This document shows positions 1 to 11,734 of a DNA stretch of 64,000 nt, in pieces. The stretch comes from Przewalskia tangutica. Taxonomy: Eukaryota > Streptophyta > Magnoliopsida > Solanales > Solanaceae. Every line of letters starts with the position of its first letter. The first letter of the stretch is position 1. The notes below the pieces were generated by a model. It saw nothing but the letters and a program-made list of their open reading frames with translations. It was not told the origin of the DNA and searched no databases. The stretch lies in the NCBI GenBank assembly GCA_029844215.1, contig CM056724.1, forward strand, positions 84,339,093 to 84,403,092, in the 5' to 3' direction. Both the position numbers and the translations under genes were made by a program.

Positions 1-2069
1 TATGTCAACAATACGGGTTTCAAACCCAAAAATAATACCCACTTTCATTCTTTCAAAAAGACCTCTTTTACGTAAAAGATACTAATACTCGTAGTATCAA
101 AAACACATTTCCTTTTCAAACCAAATTACTTTACTTTCGTAAAAACCTTTACAAGACTTTTAAAATCAAGTACTCTATACTTTTTAAACCAAGTGCCTTT
201 CTTTTAAAACAACATCAAGTATACTCTTTAAAACTCAAATACTTACTCTTTTCAAAACAAGTAACCTATACTTAAATCAAGTTACCATTTTAAAACCAAT
301 GATAAAACCATTCTTTTGCTTTCATAAAGTCGTTATAACTAACTTCCCATAAAGCTGTTATAACACTTTATGTTTTAAACCAATTTAAGACAAAACCATG
401 TCTTTCTTTTAAATCAAAACTCTTCAATTCCTTTAAAAAACCAATTACCCATTTCTCATAAAAGCGGTTTCACAACTGTTTAACACAAACCAAGTCCTTA
501 ATATTTCCTATCAAGTCATTTATAAGTCAAGTCTCTTATCTTTCAAGATCAAGTCTCTTAACTTCTAAAATCAATAAATCATTCTTTTACCTACATAAAG
601 TCGTTATAACTAACTTCCCATAAAGCTATTATAACACCTTATGTTTTAAACCAATTTATTCACTTAGCACATACGTCTACCGTACTACATAGTTCACAAC
701 AATCATCCTAGAAAAGATAGGAAGAGGTTCACATACCTCGACGATTATCGACAATTAGCAAAATGCTCCAAGTACTACAACCTTGCTAGCCTTTTCCACC
801 CTTCAGTAGAATATGCTACTCGTAGTACTTCCACCTATATCGCCATAAAAGCGTCTTATCAACTTCTAGATCTCTTCGTAGAATATTCTAAATACGATTC
901 CTTATTCTACGAGAAAATTCAGCACCTCCCCGTAACCACATAAATATCCTCCTACTGCGGCTGCTACTGTGCCAACAACTCCTGGGATTACATCGTCTAA
1001 CCGGGCGTGTACAACACTTCCCACAATAATACTACAAGTCTACTGTAATCGGTCAATGTAAATCTGATTCAATCCTTTATAAACATCCTTCCAAAATATC
1101 TTATACTCAATTCTAAATTACTACGATTATGTAATATCCAATTACTGATAGGGACATAGATCATTACCTCGATAAGCCCAAAATTATCCAAGTTTATATG
1201 TCGATCCTGAGCAACGTTTAGCTCCAATTCCTTACGCTCCAACCCGCTCCAAGAGACCCTTAGAATTTTCTAAACAACTTCTCTTAACACTTCAACCAAG
1301 CTTATGAAGATTTTCTAGGGTTTCATTTTGCGACTATTGGAATAAAGTAGTATTTCCGGGCTCTTAGTATTAAAACAACTTTGAAATACAACTAGGGATA
1401 CTAGGATAAGGTATTTGGGATTATACAATAATACTCAACGTATTTCTACACAAGTGGGGGAAGGGGGACGAAAATACAAGCTAAAGGGAGGGAGATATTT
1501 TGCTTTGGAAAGCTTAAGTGTGGATGAAATTACTCTTCAACTAAGGGGGGTATTTATAGAGGAAACAAGGGTCATGATCAAGTCAAGTGGGTGGTCAATA
1601 TTGGGCCATGTGTGTGTGGGTCCCACCACACCACATGGCCAACGAAAAACTCTCCAAGTGTCATGGCGTTTCGGCGAGGGAATGATGGCTAGCCACTTGT
1701 CCCTCGTCGACCAAAGGGTGCCACATGGGGGTGACACGTGTCGCCCCCCAATTCGTCCAAAATATTTCGTCTTCCGAAAATATCCAAAATACCGAAAATC
1801 GCAAAAACAAAGTGGTCCCCACAAAACCGTAAATTTCTCCCGTGGGCCCCACGTGACCATTTCCGAAAATAAATCCCATAATTCTAATATAATCCAAGAA
1901 GTCCAAATACCAAATCTGGGAATCCAATTCCCACTAACGAACCTTTTTCCTTCACAAAACCCGGAAACTTTTCCGTCGAAAAATCACACCTTTCTTTCTT
2001 TCCAAAATTTCTGTCGTATTCTCGTACGTACATCCCTACATACATACCCTGGAACTACGGGGTATAACA
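1..2069 (-). mobile_element. Family T LTR 'Y' (5' terminal part), window-truncated
   Basis: This is a long Tekay-like LTR read on the minus strand. Its 5' end is at 2069, where the top strand reads GGGGTATAACA, the complement of the family start TGTTATACCCC. It contains a TATA box (TATTTATA, 1551-1558), the G-box palindrome GACACGTGTC (1733-1742), a GTGGGCCCCACGTGAC box near 1845-1858 and the CATAAAG/GTTATAAC dyad near 595-640. No internal domain follows on the right, so it is either a solo LTR or the 5' LTR of a minus-strand element extending left of the window. The 222-codon open frame at 1415-2083 lies in U3 and the leader and resembles no protein. It is inserted in LTR X, whose sequence resumes at 2070. 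Confidence 0.85.
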
Positions 2070-2760
2070 GAAATCTTGTCTAACACTTGGTTAATAACCT
2101 TTCTAACACATCAAAGAAGAACACTTAAGAGTTTAAGAATTGTTGGACAACCTTTGGTCAAGATATTAGCCCATTGCCGAGATCAATCAAGGAAGGGAGG
2201 GAGTATTTTCAAGTCTTGGAAATAATTCTAAGTGTGGGAGATTCATCCTACTAGTGTGATGATATAAGACAACCAAGGGCTAGGATTAAAACATGTGTGT
2301 GGATGAGATTAGGGACAAGTGTGTGTGGGTCCCACAAGCCACTTGTCCACACAAATATCTCACAAATATCTTCTTCCACTTGTCCACACCAATCTCGCCC
2401 AACATGGGCCCACAAGGGGTGACACGTGTCACCCTCCTATTCGTCCAAAATATTTTCATCTCCCAAAAACATCCATAATGGTCAAAATCTCGAAAATAAT
2501 GTGGGCCCCACAAAACCGTAAATTTCTCCCGTGGGCCCCACGTGACCAATTCTGGAAAATTAAAATCCATAATTCTCTTATATTCCACGAAGTACAAATA
2601 CCAAAATTGAGAATCCAATTTCCAATAATAAACCTTTTTCCTTCACGAGGTTCGGAATATTTTCCGTCGGAAATTCAAATTTTTCTTCCCTTTCGTACTT
2701 AGTGTTATATTCTCTTACGTACGTCCTCACATACATACTCTGGAACTACGGGGTGTAACA
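2070..2760 (-). mobile_element. Family T LTR 'X', U3-end fragment split by Y
   Basis: Sequence from 2070 matches the U3/leader part of the N2 LTR around 22736-22810, so it is the continuation of a second T LTR interrupted by Y. It ends at 2760 with GGGGTGTAACA, the complement of the LTR start. It has the G-box palindrome at 2421-2430 and a GTGGGCCCCACGTGAC box near 2521-2555. The following bases resume an Athila-like LTR, so X is inserted in AE1. Its other end and its target duplication lie left of the window. Confidence 0.82.
2421..2556 (-). promoter_or_regulatory. U3 block A: G-box palindrome plus GGGCCC/CACGTG box
   Basis: GACACGTGTC (2421-2430) is a perfect palindrome around the bZIP/bHLH core CACGTG. 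About 100 bases further into U3 a second element joins GTGGGCCC, a TCP-type site, to another CACGTG. The same pair recurs in Y, N1, M3 and P4 at matching LTR positions. A role in driving transcription is inferred from its place in U3. Confidence 0.6.
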
Positions 2761-3583
2761 TACAACATATCCAAATCTCTCCTCTCGGTTCTTGATTCGA
2801 AATCATATATATTATGATAATTAGTGATCAATTAATTATCAAGCATTCATACCAATTATTGACTAGATCTTAATCAAGTGAAGAAGAAATCAAACTACTG
2901 CATTAATTCATGAATAGAAGTTTCAAGCGACTCATAAGAAAAGCCCTAATAAAGTTTTTTAGCTCTTATTCATAGTCACGCTAAGAACTAACACAAAATT
3001 CATACATAAACTGAATTAAAAACGAAAGAAAATAAATTACTGCGAACTAAGTCTCCAATTGTAGCCTCCCTTGTTGTCTTGTGTTGTGTTATGTTGTGGA
3101 ATGACCAACCTCTCCATAGCATTAATTTATAGGGCTTAAATTTGTTCCAAATTTCGTGCCCTATGGACCAATCTTCCCTTAGCCAATTCTTCTTCGGAAC
3201 TGTGATTTTCCGCCGGCATGATTCTGCATAACGCACCGCGATCAAGAAACTCCTGCATCTTCTCAGCAACTATGGCACCGCGGTTCTGCATAGTGACACC
3301 GCGGTGCTGAAAGTCCTATGGCTTCTCAGTAAATAAGGCACCGCGGTTCTGCATATTGACACCGCGGTGCTGCAAATCCTTCGTCCTGATGTGCCAACTT
3401 TCGTCCTTTTTGCCTCAGAAGCACCTTTTCTGCACAATTCTTTCTCCTTTTCGCCATTTTGCCTTTTGGAACCACTGTGACTCAAAAGAAAGAAAAACAA
3501 CCTAACACGACACTTATTTGAATGAAAATGGGAAAATACTAACTAAAAATGACTAAAAGGCCGTATACAAAATACCCTTAACA
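2761..3583 (-). mobile_element. AE1 3' LTR, 5' part (truncated by X)
   Basis: The LTR begins at 3583 on the minus strand (TGTTAAGGG) next to the polypurine tract and is cut at 2760 by insertion of X. It aligns by eye with the solo LTR at 10272-11734: both share the AATTAGTGATCAATTAATTATC-type stretch, the GAAGAAATCAA stretch and the AAATACMC end. The remainder lies to the left of the window, beyond X. Confidence 0.8.
3274..3380 (-). repeat. 63-bp tandem repeat in AE1 LTR
   Basis: GGCACCGCGGTTCTGCAT begins at 3274 and again at 3337, a 63-base period with nearly two copies. Each unit contains ACCGCGGTGC-type GC-rich dyads. The same unit with the same period occurs in the AE1 3' non-coding region at 4831-4980. 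Confidence 0.85.
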
Positions 3584-3602
3584 AACACCCCCAAACTTAA
3601 CC
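3584..3602 (-). other. AE1 polypurine tract
   Basis: The minus strand reads TTAAGTTTGGGGGTGTT directly before the LTR start at 3583. This is the expected primer site for plus-strand DNA synthesis and has the AAGTTTGGGGG form common in Athila-group elements. Confidence 0.8.
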
Positions 3603-5164
3603 TTTGCTCGCCCTCGAGCAAAGATCAAAACACAAAAAACAAAGAAATAAAATAAAAAAGACTCAAAGACTCAAATCAAGCAGCTGCACAAGGTTACTTA
3701 AAAACACATGAAAGTCAGTTGAGATAATATGTAGGAACAGATATAGCATGAATTTAACAATCTAGAATTTCCAGTCAGATATTTCGCAAATTCATTTCAG
3801 TCATAATCAATGGAAGCATGAATACCTAACCTATGCATATTAATTTCATTTAATTCTATGGGTCTGTTTACTTGCTATTCTCAACTAATGATAGACATAC
3901 ATTCTAGAGATCATCAGGAATTTTCAGGGTTGTAATGTAGGCTTAGGCAGGGGTAAGTAAGATTAGGTATTTAGGCTCAATTTACGTACCATAAGTATTT
4001 TTCTTACTCAACCATTTTGTCCTTCTTTTTGGTATTCTTTTCAGTTCATATCTATATCCCCTTTTTTTTTTTTGAGAGCATGAAATAATTCACATAGGCA
4101 CCCCCAAACTTTAAGCTTTTACATCTTTTTCATTGGGGTGCATCAATTTTTCACTCTCTTTTTGTATTTCTTTTTCACTCTTTTTCATCCTTTTATTCAA
4201 CTATTACTTATGGCACATGAAGGAATCATGAGGTGTCAAAGAAAATAACTTATTTTAGGCTCAATGGGACTGACTAGGGATACAATTTATTGTAATGAAT
4301 GGTAAGAAGGGCTAACAAAGAAATGCCTAAATCATCTCCCTAAACATGTACATCCTAACTATTTCGCCTCAAATAGCAAGCAAGCAGACTTCACATACAT
4401 TTTTCAATTGACAACACATAGGCTAAGCATCAAATATTCCACATAATCAAATTTTCATGATTTTTTTGGCATATCTAACTTAAGCACACAGATTTTAGCT
4501 TCTCATTCCATTACATTATCCACTTAGTTCACTAGGCGTTCCAAATAAGCACAACATGCATGATCATAAAAAAAATTGACTCACATAAAACACAAGAACA
4601 AACAAAAGACTCAAAAATAAACACAAAAATAAAATAAAACTCCCCCCCAAACTTAAACAACACATTATCCCAAATGTGTAAAAGACTCAATAATTAAAAC
4701 GGGAAGACTTACAGACATATAGCGATTCAAAATGGTGGTGGTGGTGGTGGCGGCAGATATTGCACTGAGACGGTATCTGTGGGAGGAGATTTGGCGACTC
4801 AGGCCTTTTTATTTTTCGAAAATCGCTATCGGCACCGCGATTCTGCATAGTGGCACCACGGTGCCTAAATTCATGCGACCTCTCTGATCTTCTGGCACCG
4901 CGGTTCTGCATAGTGGCACCGCGGTGCCTAAATTCATGCGACCTCTCTAATCTTCTAGCACCGCGATGCTGAAACTCATGATTCTGTGTTTTCCAGCGTT
5001 TTTCCTTGCTTCATGTTTCATTCCTTCACCTGGCATCACAACACAACAAAAATACCAAAAGTGATACTGTTCTAATTAAACTAAATTGCATAATTTAAAA
5101 AAATTTGGGTTGCCTCCCAAGTAGCGCTGTCTATAACGTCTTTTAGCCGGACGCAAGTTCATAT
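3603..5164 (-). other. AE1 3' non-coding region
   Basis: This 1.56 kb AT-rich stretch lies between the integrase end and the polypurine tract. It holds a T12 run (4062-4073), a GGT microsatellite (4733-4750) that gives a spurious poly-His frame, and the 63-bp repeats at 4831-4980. Athila elements often carry an env-like frame here; I see no reading frame of meaningful length. Confidence 0.6.
4831..4980 (-). repeat. 63-bp tandem repeat in AE1 3' region (2.4 copies)
   Basis: Units start at 4831, 4894 and 4957 (GGCACCGCG or AGCACCGCG), an exact 63-base spacing. Each unit contains paired GCACCGCGG segments; the second contains the perfect 12-bp palindrome GCACCGCGGTGC. The unit is shared with the AE1 LTR at 3274. 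Confidence 0.88.
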
Positions 5165-5413
5165 TCATTGTGACTTGAGACAGACCACAGAGTTGATTTG
5201 TTCTATGTCATTCAACAAGTATGGCTTCACTCTCTGTCCATTCACTTTAAATGGTACTCCCTCTTTTCCTCTCAACTCGACTGCACCATAGGGGAATATT
5301 TTTTCCACAACAAATGGTCCTGACCATCTGGACTTCAACTTACTTGGGAACAATCTCAGACGTGAATTAAATAAGAGTACTTGTTGCCCAGGTTGTAGCT
5401 CTTTACGTATCAA
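5165..5413 (-). pseudogene. AE1 integrase C-terminal domain
   Basis: This 82-residue frame contains the PGQQVLLFNSRLRLFP and KSRWSGPFVV segments typical of the C-terminal beta-barrel (GPY/F-like) domain of Ty3/gypsy integrases, which binds DNA non-specifically. It is out of frame with the catalytic core just upstream (5516-6244), with about 100 bases of recognisable linker between them, so a frameshift or stop separates the two parts. The frame ends shortly after the basic KVNGQRVKPYL segment. In an intact element it would be the end of pol. Family assignment is confident; function is lost here. Confidence 0.8.
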
Positions 5414-5515
5414 GTTCTTGTCATGCCATGCTTTGACCCTCTCCTTGTAGATTTTTGCATTCTCATAGGCGTTGTTCCGAAATTCATCTAACTCATTCAG
5501 TTGCAGCAGCCTCTT

Positions 5516-6244
5516 CTACCCTGCTGCTTTGGCATCCATGTTTAGCTTTCTCGTTGCCCAGTATGCCCTGTGTTCCAACTCCACCGGTAGATGACATGCC
5601 TTCCCATAGACCATCCTGTATGGTGAAATCCCAATGGGAGTTTTGAAAGATGTCCTATAGGCCCATAGTGCGTCATCCAGCTTCGTAGACCAATTCTTCC
5701 TTGAGCCATCCACTGTCTTTTCCAGTATGCTTTTCACTGCCCAGTTTGAAATTTCAGCCTGCCCGTTGGCTTGCGGGTGGTATGGCAAGGCAGTCCTGTG
5801 GTAGACTCCATAACGTGCCAGCAAGGTATCTAGCTGCTTATTGTAAAAATGACTCCCTTCATCGCTGATGAGGGCTCTTGGAGTGTCGAACCTTGTGAAT
5901 ATGTTTTTGTACAGGAATTTCAAGACAATTTTACTATCATTCTCTTTAGTAGCCACTGCCTCGACCCATTTGGACACATAATCCACTGCAAGAAGAATGT
6001 AGTGGTTCCCAAAGGACGTTGGGAACGGGCCCATGAAATCAATCCCCCACACGTCAAACAACTCCACTTCTAAGATCCCAGTCAGGGGCATTTCATTTCG
6101 CCTTGTCATGTTCCCAGTTCTTTGGAAATGATCACAACCCCTTACGAAGGTGTTGGCATCCTTGAATAGGGTTGGCCAATAGAATCCACTATGTAATACC
6201 TTTGCTGCTGTCCGTGATGCTCCAAAATGCCCACCACATTGCAA
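5516..6244 (-). pseudogene. AE1 integrase zinc-binding and catalytic core
   Basis: The 242-residue frame covers most of a Ty3/gypsy integrase, which joins element DNA to the chromosome. The N-terminal HHCC zinc module is partly visible (GGHFGASRTAAKVL, then GCDHFQRTGN), but the second cysteine of the usual CxxC pair is phenylalanine at about residue 40. The catalytic triad is intact: Asp69 in WGIDFMGP, Asp128 in LISDEG and Glu164 in GQAEIS, with 35 residues between the last two (DD35E). The start is formal, since the domain continues upstream out of frame. WGIDFMGPFP and YVSKWVEA are characteristic of the Athila/Tat side of the superfamily. Confidence 0.93.
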
Positions 6245-6358
6245 GGTGTGACAATGACTGAAAATTTGGGGAATTTCATCCTCGGGTACGCACCTTCTTA
6301 TGACTTGATCAGCACAATGCTTGTAGAGAATTGGCTTCTCTCAGTAGTAATATTTTAC

Positions 6359-6592
6359 CTATGAATATAACTTTTTCACCTGCTGCCTTGTCATTCCTGA
6401 AGGCAATACTTTTGCCGCTAGAAAATTAACAAAGTCAGCGAACCAAGGAAAATTTGCACTGGTACTTACCTTGAACATTTGCTCGTCTGGGAAGTAGTCT
6501 TTTATTTGCACATCCTTGGTGTTCTGGCTCTCTTCCACTTCAGGCCTTGACAAGTGGTCTGCTACCACGTTCTCAGTCCCTTTTTTTATCAC
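6359..6592 (-). pseudogene. AE1 RNase H to integrase linker
   Basis: This 77-residue frame begins with KGTENVVADHLSR, which matches the conserved end of Ty3/gypsy RNase H (the GxxNxxADxLSR motif). It continues through the variable tether that precedes the integrase zinc finger. It overlaps the end of the RNase H frame (6573-6779) in another phase, so a frameshift lies near 6580. About 115 bases separate it from the integrase frame, with further stops. Confidence 0.78.
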
Positions 6593-6860
6593 AGATCTCT
6601 ATGTCAAATTCATGTAGTTGCAGCACCCATCGTATAAGCCGAGGTTTTGCATCCTTCTTAGTCATCAAATACTTAATGGTTGAGTGGTCAGTGTACACTA
6701 TCACCTTATTCCCAATGAGGTATGGCCTGAATTTTTCAAATGTGTATACTATGGCTAGCAACTCTTTCTTTGTCATCACATAATTCAGCTAAGCATCATT
6801 GAGGGTTTTGCAAGCATAGTAAATTGACCTGAATACCTTGTCAATTTTCTGTCCAAGGAC
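6573..6860 (-). pseudogene. AE1 RNase H domain, 3' portion, cut by N1
   Basis: Residues VYTDHSTIKYLM carry the third acidic position of RNase H (TDH motif), and MTKKELLAIVY precedes it. RNase H removes the RNA template during reverse transcription. Sequence between 6780 and 6860 still encodes this domain (LGQKIDKVF, then YYACKTLNDA followed by an in-frame stop). The frame breaks at 6865 where N1 is inserted; the first part of the domain is at 17483-17520. The reading phase on the two sides is compatible once N1 and one copy of CGCTC are ignored. Confidence 0.88.
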
Positions 6861-6865
6861 CGCTC
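6861..6865. repeat. Target-site duplication of N1, left copy (CGCTC)
   Basis: CGCTC lies directly before the N1 end TGTCACGACC and is repeated directly after the other N1 end at 17483-17487. It marks N1 as a genuine integration. Confidence 0.92.
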
Positions 6866-7679
6866 TGTCACGACCGACCAGAGCATGGCGGTGCCCTACA
6901 GGCACCCTACAGTATACATCGAGGAGAATAGTAGCGGAACATACATACATAAACTTAACAAGAATTAAATAATAGGTTAGCCGATAAGGCTACCTTCCTA
7001 GATACATATAATTATGTAAACCCAAAAGCAGTTACCTCCTTTTTTTTACACAACCTAATCCACAAGATATGACTACATACCACTAAGAGTTTGGACAAAT
7101 ACTAGGACGGGACAAGGCCCCGCCGTACCCCTGAATATACATAACCATGATGACAAACTCCAGAACATTGGAGCCATCTCAAAATGCTGAACCAGGATCC
7201 TAAGTCCGCGGATCCACAACTGTGTACCTAAACCTGCGGACATGAACGCAGCCCGAGAAGTCGATTAACAGTGCAGAATATGGAGCGGAAATAAGGTGCA
7301 GTATACATCATAAGCTGTACAAAAAGAATAGCGAGGCAAGTATAAAAAAAAAGTAAATACTAGATCCTGCCGTGCCATTACCACTCATGAACTTAATTGT
7401 ACATCATTATCTTTTCCCATTTTTCAATAAGAGTTATAGTCAAATTCTTACGTACATACTTAGGAGAAATCATTAAGTTCATTACCATATAACTTACTTA
7501 TCTTTCATAACGTAAACCGACCCTTTGTGGAGGGACGCCTATACTGCCCGACCCAATCTGGGACGCGATAAAGTCACATAAGTCTGCCCATAAAGGTATA
7601 CTGCATAAAAATAGGAATCTTATGATCAACTTAGGGTCACCTGCCCATAGTATCATTTAGCAATCCTACTCCTGGGACT

Positions 7680-8140
7680 ATTTCACTCGCAAGGGCCGTA
7701 TGGACCCGCATGAGGTATTCCTCGCATAGACTGTATCCGCCCGCATAGGTCGTGTGGACCCGCATGAGGTATTCCTCGCATAGGACTATTTCACGCGCAC
7801 AAGACTATTTCACCCGCTTAGGCCCTACGGGCCCGCAATGAGCAAATACGCCATACTCGCATCATGGGTAGCAAATCCATGGAGAGGTATAATGTCTTGG
7901 GGGTTTACCCCGCTATCATACTCAGAATGTATAACGTCTTGGGGGTTTACCCCGCATTTATACTCAGGAGGTGTATAACGTCTTGGGGGTTTACCCCACA
8001 TTTATACTCATAACACTAGCCCCAAAGGCTATCATACATAACATAAACACCACCGGTTTATCATACATAACATAAGTGCTACCGACTTATCATACATAAC
8101 ATAAGAACTACCAGCTTATCATACATAACATAAGCAAGTT
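7680..8140 (-). repeat. N1 LTR minisatellite slot
   Basis: Three neighbouring arrays are present: a roughly 60-bp unit with GACCCGCATGAGGTATTCC (7690-7840), a roughly 45-bp unit with AACGTCTTGGGGGTTTACCC (7890-8010, three copies), and a roughly 30-bp unit with CTTATCATACATAACATAAG (8030-8140, four copies). The 5' LTR keeps the first two arrays (14818-15110) but has lost the third. Other T subfamilies have different units at this LTR position. Confidence 0.85.
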
Positions 8141-10271
8141 AAGAAATCTCCTAACTTCTTATTAACCTTATTTATAAACACCCCCATTTTAGTTTACTTA
8201 AGGCAATAACATGTCATTATAAAATCCGGGAATTAATCCCAAAGTACTACGTACTTCTATTCTTTTAAAAAATTGACTCTTTTTCATATAAAACCTCCAA
8301 GATACTAATAACTGTAGTATCAAGTCATATCTACTTTTCAAGACAAGTCACAATACCTTTTTAGAAATACATTTATAGGCTTCTAAATCAAGTGACTTCT
8401 TTCCTTAAAACCTTAAGAAATTGGTACCTTTAACCCAATTTGCCCTTCTTTATTTCAAGTCATTTCTTTGCATACATCACTGGAGAAAACCATTCTTTTA
8501 ATCTTCCACAAAGTTGTTATAACCAACTTCCCATAAAGCCGTTATAACTCTTTATGTCTTAGACAAATTCATTCCTTTTATAACCAAGAGACTTATACTT
8601 TCAAATCCAATTACATAGCTTTCAAAATACTTCAAGTCTCTTAAATTTTAAGAAAACAAGTTTCTTAACTTAGAATATCAAGTCTCTTTAACTTAGAGTG
8701 CCAAGAAGTCAATACTTTCCAAATCAAGTATTCTATACTTTTTAAATCAAGTCATTTCTTCCTTTAAGAATCAAGTCTCATAACTTGAAAAATAAAGTCT
8801 CTTAACCTTTTAAGAATTTAAGGTTCATATTCTTAAAACTTCATACGTAAACTCTTTAAATTAAGTAACATATACTTTTATGCGTGTGAATAGGTTATAC
8901 TAGTTTATAACGATCTTATTAAAGCAGTCATGATCTAGAAAATGTAATACAATTTTTTCTTATCTTAGCTTCTATGCAGATGGAGAATTCTACTCATTTT
9001 AATTTAATTGATTGTCGATACATTTTCTTTTATTAACGCTGCAGTGGCTTGTTCGATACTTATTCTCATTCGTGCAGTAACTTAGCAAAGTCAACTTGAC
9101 TCCAAATACTTCCTAACAACTCTTACCAACATCCCCCATAAGACTTGGTAAGAACTTAGGATGACTTAGACGTATCTTCTACATAGAGTAAATCAACATA
9201 CATACCTCTTAACTTCTAAGAGTAGAAGGAAACATGAAATAATACCACATGTATATTCCATACATAGAATCATGTCAAAAGAAGAAAGAGGTTCACATAC
9301 CTCGCGGCGATTATCGACAAGTAGCAAAATGCTCCAAAGTATTTCAACCTTGATAGCTATTCCACCCTTCAAGTAGAATACACTATACTTAGCACTTCAA
9401 CGTATAATGGTCATAATACATCCATTAACCTTTAGCTTCAAACGTAGAATATTCTAAGTGCAAAGTCACTAAATTCTACGGAAAATCGGACAACACTTCC
9501 TTTGTTTCTACATACTTTTCCACCTTTTTCAAGGCCCGAATTCAATAACCAAACACCACATTTAAGGCTCAAACAAATCAGCTAACCAAAGGGGATTACA
9601 CGCCTTAACAGGACGTGTAAAATTCTGCCTCACAATTAATACGATACTATCCAAAAATTAAGGCAATTCTCGGCTACAATCCATTCCTACAACAAGGTCA
9701 GTTTACGTTCGATTCCTTTTCAATCCAAGTTGTTATTCCAACATGTTATATACATAATAACAATTACAACAACTAAATTCCTTTCTTCCTTAACATGCGA
9801 CGATTATAACTACCGTCCAAATTAATTACAACATTAATGGCTAACTTGTTCATTTTAACATTTGAGCTTCTAAAATTCCATAACACTTATCAATCTTCAT
9901 AACATATATCACATGCTCATTTCTAACTTATCATAATATGGAATCTTCAATTACAATAGTAAGACGAAGATTATTACCTCATTTAGCCCAAATATAATCC
10001 AAGATTACAAGTCGATCCTTAGCAACTCTAGCTCATCTTTTCGATGTTCCAATCCACTCCAAGCAACCCTTAGAAGCTTATGAAGAACTCCTCTTCAAGA
10101 TCTATCTTCAAAGTTGAAGAACAACTTAGGGTTTCGCCTTGCGACTAACGTAAAAACGTCGTTTTCCGAGATCTTTCATTTTAGAGATATCCTTACAATA
10201 CCCCTAGGAACCTTGGGTTAAAGTCTTGTGAATAATGGACCAAAATTACAAAAAAGAAATGTGTGGGAACT

Positions 10272-11734
10272 TGATGTGCGATTTATACACACGCTAAACG
10301 CAAGTGCACGTATCGTGACAAGTAATATAGTCTAGGTAAGACCGAATATCGTCCTCAGGGACTAATTTTCATGTACCGATTATCTATGCTTTAGTTTCTA
10401 TTTGGTTAACGTTAATTGAGTTGGAATTCTAAACTAATAATGCAGGAAATAAACTAATTATGAAAATATTTTGATTTAAATCAGTTATGATGGAGAATTA
10501 GGGCTTCCAAGATCATCAATTATCCACTCTATTCAATCTTTAATACAATTAGACTGACTTCTTCTTCTACGTTAATATAGCAGGTTAACTAAGTCATTTT
10601 ATACTCCTGTTAAGGTAATATAAACACTCAACCCCAATGGAGAACCCTTCTACCTTTCGGTGACAAGATTGACTACAAAGGAGGATTAAGAGCAATAACC
10701 TATTAAGCTACACAAGTATCGGGGTACTTTCGTCCACGATTGAAACCTATGTTTATTCAACTATAGCATATTCACAATCTCCCCTTTCGGATTTCGATTA
10801 GAACTCATATAAGTGATGATAACTAGTGATCAATTAATTATCAAGCAATCAAAGCAACTATTGAATAAATCTTAAACAAGTGAAGAAGAAATCAACTAAT
10901 GTATTACTTCATAAATAAGAGTTTCAAGAGAATCACAAGGAAATCCCTAAATAAGTAATTAGCTCCTAGCCATAGTCACGCTAAGAACTAATACAATCTC
11001 CATACATGAACTGAAATAAACAAAGCAAAAAGAAAGAAAAGAAAGAAAAGAAAATACTCAAGAACAAGTCTCCAAGCCTTCTAGCATCCAAGGATTGTGT
11101 TGTGGAATATTTACAAGATGAAATGGAATGGTGGATGGAGAATGGAATGGGAATTGGATGATGGTGGTTGAATTCTTCTAATGATGTAGAGACTATTTAT
11201 AAACCAAGAATCCTTTAGGTAAAGGGTTAGGGATTATGTTGGCAGGAAAGGTGGTGGAATCCTTTTAGGTAAAGGGTTTAGGAAAAGTTATGGAAAATGG
11301 TTAAGGAATATGTAGGTAGGAAAAGTTATCCCTTTTGGACTCTGAAAATGTGTCAAATTCGGCTCAAAACTTCAGAAATCCCGCGTCGGCGCCGCAATCC
11401 GGCGCGGCGCTGAAAATCGAGAGATTTGGGCGCTTGCCGGTGTTAGCGCGCTGGCCGTGATGGCATTCTTCCGGATTTTTCGTTTCTTCTCCCTTTGTTC
11501 TTCCGGTCTTCGTCTGATTTCTTCTATATTTCCCGAACCTTCTTAGGCTTCATTTCTTGGCCGTTTTAGTGTGCAATTACATCTCATTTCATCTCTTTTT
11601 CGCCATTTCTCCATTTCTGACCGCTGTGACACAAAAGAAAGGAAAACGACCCCAATACTATACTAAACATAAATGAAATGAGTAAAATATTAACTAAAAA
11701 TGACTCAAAAGGTGTATATAAAATACACCAATCA
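10272..11734 (-). mobile_element. Solo LTR of the AE1 (Athila-like) family
   Basis: This 1463-bp segment starts TGATGTGCG and ends CACCAATCA and is flanked by a perfect GAACT duplication (10267-10271 and 11735-11739). It interrupts the N1 3' LTR; the N1 5' LTR reads straight through the site near 16890. It aligns with the AE1 LTR at 2761-3583 and lies in the same orientation. No polypurine tract or internal sequence accompanies it, so it is a solo LTR, presumably left by recombination between two LTRs of one insertion. Confidence 0.93.

Noticed and set aside
1415..2083. Longest open frame near the left end (222 codons)
   Set aside because: It lies in the U3 and leader of LTR Y, overlaps frames on the other strand, and resembles no protein. 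The same LTR region in other copies does not keep it open.
4687..4911. Open frame with a poly-histidine run
   Set aside because: The histidines come from a GGT microsatellite and the rest from the 63-bp repeats in AE1 non-coding DNA.
5849..6073. Plus-strand frame in the integrase region
   Set aside because: It is the antisense shadow of the well-supported minus-strand integrase core.
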